A DNA stretch of 64,000 bases from Brachybacterium endophyticum (GTDB lineage Bacteria > Actinomycetota > Actinomycetes > Actinomycetales > Dermabacteraceae), in contig NZ_QFKX01000002.1 in the NCBI RefSeq assembly GCF_003130585.1, positions 682,001 to 746,000 on the forward strand, read 5' to 3'. The translations under genes and the position numbers were made by a program. Positions 25,196 to 33,652 of the stretch are shown here, piece after piece. Under the pieces are notes generated by a model, which saw nothing but the letters and a program-made list of their open reading frames with translations, made no database searches and was not told the origin of the DNA. The number at the start of each line of letters is the position of its first letter. The stretch's first letter is position 1.

Positions 25196-26583
25196 CAGCC
25201 GATCACCTCCTGCAGTGCTTCGCTGTTGTCGTCCATGATCTTCTGGATGCCTTCGGCGATCGCGTCGAGCGCCCCCTTGGCGTCCGCATTGTCTCCGTAC
25301 ACGGAGGTCAGACCCTCCTCGATCACCCGGGCGCTGGACTGGAACCAGTTGCTGGTGTCGGCGGTGTGCGCCCGGGGGAGCTGGTCCAGGGCGACACCGT
25401 AGTTCGGGTTCTGCTTGACCAGGTTCTTCACGATATCCGTGTCCCTGGCCTTGGTGACGATCGGGACGTACCCGGTCTCCTTGTGCCATTGCGCGGAGAT
25501 CTCCGGCTTCGCGAGGAACCGGAACAGCTCCGCGCACGCGTCCTGACGGTCCTTGGAGTCCGAGCGCACGATCGAGAGCCCCGAGCCGCCCGTGGGCACC
25601 TGGGTGGGGGCGTTCACCTGCCCGGGCATGAACGCACAGCCGACGTCGAAGGTGGCGAGCTCGGTCAGGTTGCGCAGGGCCGCCGTGGACTGGCGGGTAC
25701 CTGCGACGAGCCCGGTGGTGAAGTCGGTGTCGGGGGACTGGGCCATGTAGCCGAAGTGGTCCTCGTGGATGAACCGACGCTGCCACTCCAGCCAGTCGAC
25801 ACCGCGCTCGTCGTTCATGGTGGCCTTCAGGCCCTTGGAGTTCCTCCCGCCGAAGGCCCAGATGTCGGCCTGGGCGTACCAGCTGTCGGCCGAGCCGAAG
25901 GCGACCGTCTTCAGGGGCTTCCCGCTGACCTCGATCTTCGCGAGCTCGGGGGCGAACTCGGCGAGGTCGTCCCAGGTCTTGGGGCCGTCCTCGGGAAGGC
26001 CGGCCTTCCGGTACTGGTCGCGGTTGAAGTAGAACAGCGGCGTCGAACGGGCGAAGGGGACCACGTAGGTGTGGCCGGCCGCGACGGACTCGGCGACGTA
26101 GTTCTCGATGTACACGTCGAGGTTCCACTCGTCGTCGAAGTAGTCGTCCAGCCGCGCGAGCGCCCCGGCGAAGTAGAACTGCAGCCACTGCATCTCGGGG
26201 AAGCAGACGATGTCCGGCACCTGCCGCGCCTGGATCGCCGCCGTGAACTTCTGGTTGAGCGAGGCGTAGTCGGTCTGCGACTCCGAGAGCGCCACGATCT
26301 CGTCCTGGGACTCGTTGAAGCGCTCGAACACCGCCTGGACCGCTTCGTAGTTCACGCCGCTGAACGGCGCCCAGAACACGATCGGCGTGCGGTTCCGGTA
26401 CTTCTTCGGGATCGACGTGCGCGCCTGGGAGAACTTCTCGCGGATCGGGTCCGAGGGGTCGTTGTCCCCGGCGCCGGGCGATCCGCACGCCCCGAGGGCG
26501 AGGCCGGCGGCCCCGAGGCCGAGGCCGCCCAGCAGGGAGCGTCGGCCGATGTCATGGCGCCGGGAACGGGACGGAGAGGGCAT
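25195..26583 (-). CDS. Sugar/glycerophosphodiester-type ABC transporter binding lipoprotein
   Basis: 462-residue family-1 extracellular binding protein. The N-terminus has a twin-arginine-like pair (Arg14-Arg15-Ser-Leu-Leu), a hydrophobic stretch and a lipobox ending GAC with Cys33, so it looks like a Tat-exported lipoprotein. The mature part has FWAPFSGVNYEAVQAVFERFNE and VPDIVCFPEMQWLQFYF, resembling UgpB-type proteins. Together with the adjacent GDPD, glycerol-3-phosphate or a glycerophosphodiester is the likeliest ligand; this is inference from context. GAAGGAG precedes the start by 10 nt. Confidence 0.82.
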   Translation of the reverse strand: MPSPSRSRRHDIGRRSLLGGLGLGAAGLALGACGSPGAGDNDPSDPIREKFSQARTSIPKKYRNRTPIVFWAPFSGVNYEAVQAVFERFNESQDEIVALSESQTDYASLNQKFTAAIQARQVPDIVCFPEMQWLQFYFAGALARLDDYFDDEWNLDVYIENYVAESVAAGHTYVVPFARSTPLFYFNRDQYRKAGLPEDGPKTWDDLAEFAPELAKIEVSGKPLKTVAFGSADSWYAQADIWAFGGRNSKGLKATMNDERGVDWLEWQRRFIHEDHFGYMAQSPDTDFTTGLVAGTRQSTAALRNLTELATFDVGCAFMPGQVNAPTQVPTGGSGLSIVRSDSKDRQDACAELFRFLAKPEISAQWHKETGYVPIVTKARDTDIVKNLVKQNPNYGVALDQLPRAHTADTSNWFQSSARVIEEGLTSVYGDNADAKGALDAIAEGIQKIMDDNSEALQEVIG

Positions 26584-26654
26584 GGGCGAGAGGCTCCTTC
26601 GATCGCGGGACGGGGTGGTTCCACGGTGCCGGGCGGGACCGGACCGGCAGCGGC

Positions 26655-27572
26655 TCACTTGATCGCCCCCGCCGCCATGCCGCCGATGATGCGGCGCTGG
26701 GCGAGGAAGAACAGGATCAGCATGGGCAGGGCCGCCATCAGGGTGCCCGCCAGCAGCGCGCCCCAGTTCGTGTAGCCCTCCTGGCTGCGCAGGTACAGAA
26801 GACCGATCGGCAGCGTGCGCATGTTCGCCGTGTTCGTGCTGATCAGCGGCCACACGTACTCGTTCCACTTGCCGATCATCACGATCAGCGTGGCGGTCAG
26901 GATCATCGGCGCGCTCATCGGCACCACGATCGTGACCATCCGTCGCCAGTGGCCGGCTCCGTCGACCTCCGCGGCCTGCAGGATCTCGGGATCGACGGTG
27001 CGCATCTGCTGGTACAGCAGGAACATCGCGAAGGCGGAGCCGATCCCCGGGAGGATCAGGCCGGGGTAGGTGTTCAGCAGGCCCAGGTTCCCCACGGTGA
27101 TGTAGTTGACGATCAGCGTCACGTGCCCGGGCAGCATCATCGACCCGATCATGAACAGGAACATGGCGTTCTTGTAGCGGAAGGGCACGAAGGCGAAGGC
27201 GTAGGCGCACAGGATCGCGTTGATCATCTCCAGGGCGGTGCCGATGCTCGTGGTGATCAGCGAGTTCAGGGCGAATCGGCCGAAGGGCACCGTCTCCCAC
27301 GCCTCGCGGAAGTTCTCGAAGTGCAGCGCGGTGGGGATCCACTTGAGCGGCCAGGAGTAGATGTCGTCGTTGGACTTCACGGCCCCGCTGAACAACCAGT
27401 AGATCGGGACCAGGAACACCAGACCGCACGCGATCACCAGGACCGTGAGAACGATCCGCAGCCACAGGGGGCGACGGCTCGGGTCCGCGCCGGTGGGGGT
27501 GGGACCGCTCGTGGGAAGGGACGTGTCGGACGGGGTGGGCGCCGAGGGCGCGGTGGGGACGGCGGAGCTCAT
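26655..27572 (-). CDS. Carbohydrate ABC transporter permease, MalG/UgpE type
   Basis: 305-residue membrane permease of the CUT1 family with six helices after a 35-residue Pro/Thr/Ser-rich cytoplasmic start. The EAA loop reads EILQAAEVDGAGHWRRMVTIVVP. IYWLFSGAVKSNDDI and WPLKWIPTALHFENF are typical UgpE/MalG features. Its start overlaps the upstream permease stop by 4 nt (ATGA). It forms the channel with the neighbouring MalF-type subunit. Confidence 0.9.
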   Translation of the reverse strand: MSSAVPTAPSAPTPSDTSLPTSGPTPTGADPSRRPLWLRIVLTVLVIACGLVFLVPIYWLFSGAVKSNDDIYSWPLKWIPTALHFENFREAWETVPFGRFALNSLITTSIGTALEMINAILCAYAFAFVPFRYKNAMFLFMIGSMMLPGHVTLIVNYITVGNLGLLNTYPGLILPGIGSAFAMFLLYQQMRTVDPEILQAAEVDGAGHWRRMVTIVVPMSAPMILTATLIVMIGKWNEYVWPLISTNTANMRTLPIGLLYLRSQEGYTNWGALLAGTLMAALPMLILFFLAQRRIIGGMAAGAIK

Positions 27573-28612
27573 GATGCGTAGTTCACCCTCTTGTTCGAGA
27601 AGCGGACCTGGATGAAGGTCATCATCAGCAGCAGTGCGAACAGCGTGGTCGCCGCCGCGGATGCCCGGCCGATGTCGAAGTTCTGGAAGGCCTCCTCGTA
27701 CACCATCCAGCTCAGGGTCGAGGAGGAGATGCCGGGCCCGCCGCCGGTCATGATCGATATCAGGTCGAAGGCCTGGGCGGAGGCGATCACTCCGGTCACG
27801 GAGAGGAAGAAGGTGATCGGACTGAGCAGCGGGAGCGTGATGTGGCGCAGCATCCTCCAGCCGTGGGCGCCGTCCAGCGCGGCCGCCTCGTAGAGGGTCT
27901 GCGGGAGGTCGAGGATCGCCGTGTAGTAGATGACGGTGACGAATCCGAGGCGCTGCCACAGGTAGGCGATGGTCAGCGCCCACAGGGACCAGTCAGAGGT
28001 CGTCGTCCACTGCGGGGAGTCGGCGCCGAACAGTCCGAACAGGAAGCGGGAGAGCCCGTAGTTGGGGTCGAACATGAACAGCCAGAGCATGCCGACGGCG
28101 GCTCCGGGGAGCATGTGCGGGGCGAACGCGAAGGTGCGGACGAGGCCCGTGAAGCGCACCCGCGTGGCCAGCAGCGACCCCAGGGCGAGCCCGCCCACCA
28201 GCGACCCGGCGACGGTGACGCCGGTGAAGACGACCGTGTTCAGGATGATCGTCCAGAAATCGGGATCGGCGAACACGTCCTTGTAGTTCGCCAGGCCCAC
28301 CCACTCGGGGAACGGGTCCAGCAGGTTCCAGTCCATGAAGCTCAGCACGATGTTGTACACCGAGGGCCAGTAGGAGAAGACCAGGATCGCGAGCAGGTTC
28401 GGGGCGATCAGCAGGAAGAACAGTCCCGTGTCGCGCCAGATCCTGCGGCGCCGGCCGGGTGTCATCCTGCGCTTGACCAGAGGCGCGTCGCTGCCGGGCG
28501 CGCGAGCGGCCGCTCCGGTGGGCAGATCCGGGTGGTCGTCCCGCGGGCGGTCGCCCGGCGGACGGGTCGGCGCGGTGACCGAGGACCGGCGGGACAGCGG
28601 GGACGAGCTCAT
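27569..28612 (-). CDS. Carbohydrate ABC transporter permease, MalF/UgpA type
   Basis: 347-residue CUT1-family permease, first gene of the operon. About 65 residues of polar N-terminus precede six membrane helices. The conserved SYWPSVYNIVLSFMDWN and EAAALDGAHGWRMLRHITLP (EAA loop) are present. AGGAG is 6 nt before ATG 28612. No ATP-binding subunit is encoded beside it, so a shared MsiK/UgpC-like ATPase elsewhere must be used. Confidence 0.9.
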   Translation of the reverse strand: MSSSPLSRRSSVTAPTRPPGDRPRDDHPDLPTGAAARAPGSDAPLVKRRMTPGRRRRIWRDTGLFFLLIAPNLLAILVFSYWPSVYNIVLSFMDWNLLDPFPEWVGLANYKDVFADPDFWTIILNTVVFTGVTVAGSLVGGLALGSLLATRVRFTGLVRTFAFAPHMLPGAAVGMLWLFMFDPNYGLSRFLFGLFGADSPQWTTTSDWSLWALTIAYLWQRLGFVTVIYYTAILDLPQTLYEAAALDGAHGWRMLRHITLPLLSPITFFLSVTGVIASAQAFDLISIMTGGGPGISSSTLSWMVYEEAFQNFDIGRASAAATTLFALLLMMTFIQVRFSNKRVNYAS

Positions 28613-28648
28613 CCGGACTCCTGTGTACGGCGGGGGAAAGGTCCCCAC

Positions 28649-28654
28649 ACCGTA
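28649..28654 (-). promoter_or_regulatory. -10 element of the permease/binding-protein/GDPD operon
   Basis: TACGGT on the minus strand, 36 nt before the MalF-type permease start, giving a leader of about 28 nt with an AGGAG site. The flanking GCCGGCAAT..ATTCCGG is an imperfect palindrome that could be an operator for a sugar-responsive repressor. Confidence 0.4.
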
Positions 28655-28730
28655 ACCGGAATCACATTGCCGGCCGGGGGCTATTCGATGAACTGGCTGT
28701 TCAGGGAGCGCGTCCGCGAGGTTTCCGCGC

Positions 28731-29213
28731 TCAGGCGTCGAGCTCGTCGACCTCCGAGCCCAGACGCTCCTCGAGTTCGCGGAAGAACGCGATCACGGTG
28801 CGCAGGCCGCACTCGATCGCGCGATCGATCTGCTGGTCCGAGCCACCGGAGCTGAAGTCGGAGGTCACCTCTCCGTACAGGCCCAGCAGGCCTTCGGACT
28901 CACGGCGCACGTAGACCTTGGGCCACACCCGGCTCATGTTCCACTCGTTGCACAGCTTGAGCATCTCCGGCTTGCGCGCGGCCGAGACCGAGCGGTTCCA
29001 GCGGCCGCGGGCCTGCAGGACGGAGCCGGCCTCGCCCGTCAGCATGAACTGGAAGCGGTAGTCGTCGAAGCGGGCGCGCAGCACCTCGGGATGATCGGTG
29101 TCCTCGACGTAGGCGTAGCCGTGGTTCTTCAGCGACGCCTCGACGCGTCGGGTGCTGATCGGGCACACTCCCTCGGCCGACGCGGCGGAGGAGGAGACCT
29201 GCTGCTGTGTCAC
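28731..29213 (-). CDS. YbjN domain-containing protein
   Basis: 160-residue protein of the YbjN family, a type III secretion chaperone-like fold found in many actinobacteria; its function is not established. Recognisable parts are VEASLKNHGYAYVED, RFQFMLTGEAG, LCNEWNMSRVWPKVYVR and the C-terminal helical RTVIAFFRELEERLG. I use the GTG at 29213, with GAGG 6 nt upstream. A TACAGT -10 element at 29257-29252 predicts a leader of about 32 nt. Divergent from miaA. Confidence 0.8.
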   Translation of the reverse strand: MTQQQVSSSAASAEGVCPISTRRVEASLKNHGYAYVEDTDHPEVLRARFDDYRFQFMLTGEAGSVLQARGRWNRSVSAARKPEMLKLCNEWNMSRVWPKVYVRRESEGLLGLYGEVTSDFSSGGSDQQIDRAIECGLRTVIAFFRELEERLGSEVDELDA

Positions 29214-29251
29214 GGGAACCTCGAGATGATCAGGCGGTCGAAGACGCCCCC

Positions 29252-29257
29252 ACTGTA
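29252..29257 (-). promoter_or_regulatory. -10 element of the YbjN gene
   Basis: TACAGT on the minus strand. The same hexamer on the plus strand 51 nt further on serves miaA, so the divergent region holds two matching -10 elements. Confidence 0.4.
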
Positions 29258-29307
29258 GCCCCTCGCGCCGGGACCTCCCGGGCAGGGTCGCGCACGCCAC
29301 GGACCGA

Positions 29308-29313
29308 TACAGT
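29308..29313 (+). promoter_or_regulatory. -10 element of leaderless miaA
   Basis: TACAGT ends 7 nt before the miaA ATG at 29321. No ribosome site is present between them. Confidence 0.55.
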
Positions 29314-29320
29314 GCACGTC

Positions 29321-30286
29321 ATGTCCGCCCCCTCCGAGAACGACGCATCCGACCAGGCCGCGGCGCTGCCGGTGCTCGCGATCGTGGGGGCCACCGCGAC
29401 CGGGAAATCCGATCTCGCGATCGCCCTCGCAGAGCGCCTGGACGGGGAGATCGTCAACGCCGACGCCCTGCAGCTGTACCGCGGGATGGACGTCGGCACC
29501 GCGAAGGTCGGCCCCGAGGAGCGGGGGCGGGTGCCCCATCACCTGCTGGACGTCCTGGAGGTCACCGAGGAGGCGAGCGTCTCGGCCTACCAGCGTGCGG
29601 CGCGAGAGGCGGTCGCGGAGATCCGCGGGCGCGGCCGCCGCCCCCTCGTCGTCGGAGGCTCCGGACTCTACGTGCGGGCGCTCCTGGACGACATCCGGTT
29701 CCCGCCGACGGATCCGCTGGTCCGTGCCCGCCTCGAGGAGCGCGCACGGGCAGAGGGGCCCGCGGCCCTGCACGCGGAGCTCATCCGTCGGGACCCCGAG
29801 GCGGCAGCCGTGATCGGTCCGCAGGACACCCGCCGGATCGTGCGCGCACTGGAGGTCGGTGAGATCACCGGAGGCTCGTTCCGGGCCTTCCTGCCCGAGC
29901 GCCGGTACCTCGAGCCCGGTACGCATCAGCTCGGGCTCGCCCGCGAGCGCGGCGACCTCCATGGCCGCGTCGCCGAGCGCGTTCACACGATGGTCGATGC
30001 GGGTCTGCTCGACGAGGTGCGGGAGCTGCGCGAGCGCGGCCTCGAGCGGGGAGGCACCGCGCGACGGGCGATCGGGTACGAGCAGGCGCTCGCCGTCCTC
30101 ACCGGGGACATGGGATGCCCCGAGGCGATCGAGTCGACGATCGCGGGGACCCGCCGCCTGGTGAGGAAGCAGGACACCTGGTTCCGGCGCGACGAGCGCG
30201 TCGACTGGCTCGACGCCGCGGGCGACGACCTTCCCCGGCGTGCTCTGGACCTCCTGGCCTCCCGGCGCGGTGCAGGCGACGCGTAG
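29321..30286 (+). CDS. miaA: tRNA dimethylallyltransferase MiaA
   Basis: 321-residue enzyme that transfers a dimethylallyl group to N6 of A37 in tRNAs reading UNN codons. The P-loop GATATGKSD begins at residue 23. NADALQLYRGMDVGTAK carries the substrate-binding Asp, and GGSGLYVRALLDD and RRIVRALEV are conserved. The C-terminal RRAIGYEQAL and RKQDTWFRRD bind tRNA. The start follows the TACAGT box. The stop codon TAG at 30284-30286 forms the first three bases of the dapF -10 element. Confidence 0.95.
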   Translation: MSAPSENDASDQAAALPVLAIVGATATGKSDLAIALAERLDGEIVNADALQLYRGMDVGTAKVGPEERGRVPHHLLDVLEVTEEASVSAYQRAAREAVAEIRGRGRRPLVVGGSGLYVRALLDDIRFPPTDPLVRARLEERARAEGPAALHAELIRRDPEAAAVIGPQDTRRIVRALEVGEITGGSFRAFLPERRYLEPGTHQLGLARERGDLHGRVAERVHTMVDAGLLDEVRELRERGLERGGTARRAIGYEQALAVLTGDMGCPEAIESTIAGTRRLVRKQDTWFRRDERVDWLDAAGDDLPRRALDLLASRRGAGDA

Positions 30287-30289
30287 GCT
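30284..30289 (+). promoter_or_regulatory. -10 element of leaderless dapF, overlapping the miaA stop
   Basis: TAGGCT ends 7 nt before the dapF ATG at 30297, and its TAG is the miaA stop codon. It would give dapF its own transcript besides readthrough from miaA. Confidence 0.45.
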
Positions 30290-30296
30290 CGCGGTC

Positions 30297-31205
30297 ATGT
30301 CGACCCACAGGCTCGCGACCGGCGGCTCCGCATCCGCACCTCTTCGTTTCACCAAGGGACACGGGACCCGCAACGACTTCGTCGTGATCGACGATCCCGA
30401 CGGTGATCTGGAGCTGGGCCCGGACGCCGTCGCCGCCCTGTGCGACCGGCGCGGCGGGATCGGAGGCGACGGCATGATCCGGGTGGTGCGCACGCGCCGC
30501 ACCGACGTCGACGCCCCGGCCGACGCCCCCGAGTGGTTCATGGACTACCGCAACGCCGACGGTTCGATCGCGGAGATGTGCGGCAACGGGGTGCGCGTCT
30601 TCGGGGCCTTCCTGTCCCGGGCGGGCCGACTGGAGGCCGACGAGAAGGGCATCCGGGCGGCGGACGTGTGGACCAGGGCCGGGGTGCGGCGGCTCGAGCT
30701 GCTCGCCGAGCCCGCGCAGGCCGGCGAGCCCTGGCAGGTGCGGGTCGGGATGGGCCCTGCGGCCATCAGCGAGGGGCCTGCGCGCACGGTCCGCGTCGAC
30801 GGATTCGAGCTGCCGGCCTGGGACGTGGACATGGGCAACCCGCACGCGATCGCCGAGCTGCCCGAGGGCGTGTCCCTCGAGGACCTCGACCTCACCGCCC
30901 GGCCCGTCCTGGACCCGGAGCCAGAGCACGGCGCGAACATCGAGCTCGTCAGCCGCCGCGGCCTCGACCACGTGGCCATGCGCGTCTTCGAGCGCGGCGT
31001 CGGCGAGACCCAGTCCTGCGGGACCGGCACGGCGGCGGTCGGGGTCCTGGCGGCGCAGTGGGCGGGATCCGCGAACGACGGTCCCTGGCGGGTCGACGTG
31101 CCCGGCGGGGTCCTCGAGGTCGCTCGCACCCCTGACGGGGAGATCACCCTCACGGGCCCCGCCGAGCTCGTCGCGGACGGCGAGACCACGCTCCCGCTCT
31201 CCTGA
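30297..31205 (+). CDS. dapF: Diaminopimelate epimerase
   Basis: 302-residue DapF, which converts LL-DAP to meso-DAP by a two-cysteine mechanism. The catalytic cysteines are Cys95 in AEMCGNGVRVF and Cys241 in QSCGTGTAAVG. The N-terminal FTKGHGTRNDFVVID and GIGGDGMI are typical. Start chosen by the -10 spacing and the 10-nt gap from miaA. It completes with dapA and dapB the DAP branch that supplies MurE. Confidence 0.96.
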   Translation: MSTHRLATGGSASAPLRFTKGHGTRNDFVVIDDPDGDLELGPDAVAALCDRRGGIGGDGMIRVVRTRRTDVDAPADAPEWFMDYRNADGSIAEMCGNGVRVFGAFLSRAGRLEADEKGIRAADVWTRAGVRRLELLAEPAQAGEPWQVRVGMGPAAISEGPARTVRVDGFELPAWDVDMGNPHAIAELPEGVSLEDLDLTARPVLDPEPEHGANIELVSRRGLDHVAMRVFERGVGETQSCGTGTAAVGVLAAQWAGSANDGPWRVDVPGGVLEVARTPDGEITLTGPAELVADGETTLPLS

Positions 31206-31274
31206 GGGCGGCGGGGCACTCCTCGGTGCATCCGCCCGGCAGGCGAGACCCGCTCAGGCCCTCTCAGGAACCTC

Positions 31275-31904
31275 TCACGCCGAGGGGTTGCTCGCCGTCT
31301 CCGGACCGACCCCGAGGATCCGGAACCCCTTGGCGCTCGCCAGCTTGCGGACCTCGCGCCCGGGAAGACGGGAGTCCAGCCACGTGGCCAGCGGGTCCGC
31401 ACCGAGGTTCTTCCCCACCACAAGGGACGCCGTTCCCTGCGGGGCCAGACGGGCGCACCAGTGCTCGAGCAGCTCGTGCAGTGCCTGCTTGCCGATCCTG
31501 ATCGGCGGATTCGACCAGATCGCCTCGAAGGCGAGGCCGTCCGGCACCTCCTCGGGAGCGGCGACGTGCACGGTGACGCCCAGTCGGGCGGCGTTCTCCC
31601 GGGTGATGTCGCGGGCTCGTTCCGAGACGTCGACCGCCCACACCTCGGCGTCGGGATGGCGCAGAGCGGCCGTGAGAGCGATCGGCCCCCACCCGCATCC
31701 CAGGTCCAGCAGCCTCCCACCGGTGGGCACCGCCGGGAGGACGTCGAGGCGGTGCAGCAGCACAGCGGTCGCCTTGTCGAGCCCGCGAGCGCTGAACACC
31801 GCCTTCGAGGTCACCAGGTCGCGGGTCGACCCGTCGAGCTCGACCTGCAGGGGGAGACGCGCGTCGTCGGTCGCGCTGACGGGGGAGAAGTAGTGCTCGG
31901 ACAC
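31275..31904 (-). CDS. Class I SAM-dependent methyltransferase, RsmC/RlmG-like
   Basis: 209-residue methyltransferase. Motif I is LLDLGCGWGPIALTAA and motif IV SNPPIRIGK (an NPPx motif), which together suggest N2-methylation of guanine in rRNA, as in RsmC/RlmG; the true target is unknown. The chosen GTG start (31904) gives SEHYFSPVSATD, the usual beginning in actinobacterial homologs, and lies 7 nt after a TACCCT -10 element. An ATG at 31922 would place that box inside the gene. Confidence 0.82.
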   Translation of the reverse strand: MSEHYFSPVSATDDARLPLQVELDGSTRDLVTSKAVFSARGLDKATAVLLHRLDVLPAVPTGGRLLDLGCGWGPIALTAALRHPDAEVWAVDVSERARDITRENAARLGVTVHVAAPEEVPDGLAFEAIWSNPPIRIGKQALHELLEHWCARLAPQGTASLVVGKNLGADPLATWLDSRLPGREVRKLASAKGFRILGVGPETASNPSA

Positions 31905-31911
31905 GATGACC

Positions 31912-31917
31912 AGGGTA
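31912..31917 (-). promoter_or_regulatory. -10 element of the leaderless methyltransferase gene
   Basis: TACCCT on the minus strand ends 7 nt before GTG 31904. It supports the shorter protein over the ATG at 31922. Confidence 0.5.
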
Positions 31918-32069
31918 CGCATTGGCGCACGCCCGCACCCGCCCGCCCCGCGCCGGCGTCACACCCCGCCGGGGCCGGTGCGCCCAGGGCATAAATCCCT
32001 CGCCCCCGAGTCGCCGCCGTGGGATCCTGGGGACGTACCACAGACCTCCACAGGAAGAAGGCCGCCACC

Positions 32070-33596
32070 GTGCCGATCGCTTTTCATCCGGACCCCGAGA
32101 ACGCCACCGCGAGCGAGCGTGAGGGCGAGCAGGTCGACGGAGCAGGCGAGCACGCGAGCACCGATCCCCTGACCCGCCGGATCCTCGAGCGCGGGGACGC
32201 GTCCGTCTCCGCCGTCACCTACTCCTCCGAGGCCGACGGCGAGCAGATGGACCTCGCCGACCGTCGCGCCCTGCGCCGCGTCGCGGGCATCCGCACCGAC
32301 ATCGAGGACGTCACCGAGGTCGAGTACCGCCAGCTGCGCCTCGAGAACGTGGTCCTCGCCGGCATCTACACCAGCGGGAACGTTGAGGAGGCCGAGAACA
32401 GCCTGCGTGAGCTCGCGGCGCTCGCCGAGACCGCGGGCTCGGAGGTCCTCGACGGCGTCATGCAGCGCCGCCAGCATCCCGATCCCGCGACCTTCCTGGG
32501 CAAGGGCAAGGCCGCCGAGCTCGCCGAGCTCGTGGCAGAGACCGGTGCGGACACCGTCGTCGCCGACGGCGAACTCGCACCCAGCCAGCGGCGAGCCCTC
32601 GAGGACATCGTCAAGGTCAAGGTCGTCGACCGGACCGCGCTGATCCTGGACATCTTCGCCCAGCACGCGAAGTCCCGCGAGGGCAAGGCGCAGGTCGAGC
32701 TCGCCCAGCTCGAGTACCTGCTGCCTCGCCTGCGCGGCTGGGGCGAGTCCATGTCCCGCCAGGCCGGTGGCCGCGTCGCCGCCGGAGGCGCCGGGATGGG
32801 GTCGCGCGGTCCCGGTGAGACCAAGATCGAGCTGGACCGACGTCGCATCCGCACCCGCATGGCAAGGCTGCGCCGCCAGATCAAGGAGATGGCACCCAGC
32901 CGCGAGGCCAAGCGCGCCGACCGCCACCGCCGCGAGGTGCCCGCGGTCGCGATCGCGGGGTACACCAACGCCGGGAAGTCCTCCCTGCTGAACCGGCTCA
33001 CGAGCGCCGGCGTGCTCGTCGAGAACGCACTGTTCGCGACCCTCGACCCGACGGTCCGCCGGGCCACCACACCGGACGGGCGGGAGTTCACCTACGCCGA
33101 CACCGTCGGCTTCGTGCGCCACCTGCCCACGGAGCTCGTCGAGGCGTTCCGCTCCACGCTCGAGGAGGTCGGCGACGCCGATCTCCTGCTGCACGTGGTG
33201 GATGCCTCGCACCCGGACCCCGAGGGCCAGATCCGTGCCGTGCGCGGGGTCCTCGCCGACATCGACGGCTTCGACGTGCCCGAGATCATCGTGCTCAACA
33301 AGGCCGACATCGCCTCGCCGGAGACGATCGCCCGCCTGCGCAGCCAGGTCGGGGAGTCCGCCGTGGTGTCCGCCCGCACGGGCGAGGGCATCGACGAGCT
33401 GCGCGAGAAGATCGCCGATCGACTTCCGCGACCGGCCGTCGAGATCGACACCGTGGTGCCCTACACCCGCGGCGACCTGATCTCCCGCGCGCACAGTTCG
33501 GGGGAGATCCTGGCGGAGGAGCACCTGCCCGAGGGCACGCGCCTGCACGCCCTCGTGGACGAGGCCCTGGCGGCAGAGTTCCGCGTGCTCGCCTGA
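32070..33596 (+). CDS. hflX: GTPase HflX
   Basis: 508-residue translational GTPase-family protein that splits stalled ribosomes. The N-terminal HflX domain includes AGIYTSGNVEEAENSL and PDPATFLGKGKAAEL. The linker has RGPGETKIELDRRRIRTRM. The G domain starts with GYTNAGKSS at residues 297-305, with DTVGFVRHLP (G3) and LNKAD (G4). GTG 32070 is chosen because GGAAGAAGG lies 8 nt upstream; an in-frame ATG at 32019 is less likely. No convincing promoter is seen in the 165-nt divergent region, though CATAAAT at 31990-31996 is a candidate. Confidence 0.93.
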   Translation: MPIAFHPDPENATASEREGEQVDGAGEHASTDPLTRRILERGDASVSAVTYSSEADGEQMDLADRRALRRVAGIRTDIEDVTEVEYRQLRLENVVLAGIYTSGNVEEAENSLRELAALAETAGSEVLDGVMQRRQHPDPATFLGKGKAAELAELVAETGADTVVADGELAPSQRRALEDIVKVKVVDRTALILDIFAQHAKSREGKAQVELAQLEYLLPRLRGWGESMSRQAGGRVAAGGAGMGSRGPGETKIELDRRRIRTRMARLRRQIKEMAPSREAKRADRHRREVPAVAIAGYTNAGKSSLLNRLTSAGVLVENALFATLDPTVRRATTPDGREFTYADTVGFVRHLPTELVEAFRSTLEEVGDADLLLHVVDASHPDPEGQIRAVRGVLADIDGFDVPEIIVLNKADIASPETIARLRSQVGESAVVSARTGEGIDELREKIADRLPRPAVEIDTVVPYTRGDLISRAHSSGEILAEEHLPEGTRLHALVDEALAAEFRVLA

Positions 33597-33640
33597 GCGA
33601 GCACGCGGGGCGCCTGCGCCGGCGACGGCGCGTGCGCCGC

Positions 33641-33646
33641 TAGGGT
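33641..33646 (+). promoter_or_regulatory. -10 element of the leaderless DinG-like gene
   Basis: TAGGGT ends 6 nt before the GTG start at 33653. No ribosome site is visible. Confidence 0.5.
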
Positions 33647-33652
33647 GGATCG

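Noticed and set aside
33597-33652. LexA box before the DinG-like helicase
   Set aside because: No CGAAC-N4-GTTCG match in the spacer, although E. coli dinG is SOS-controlled.
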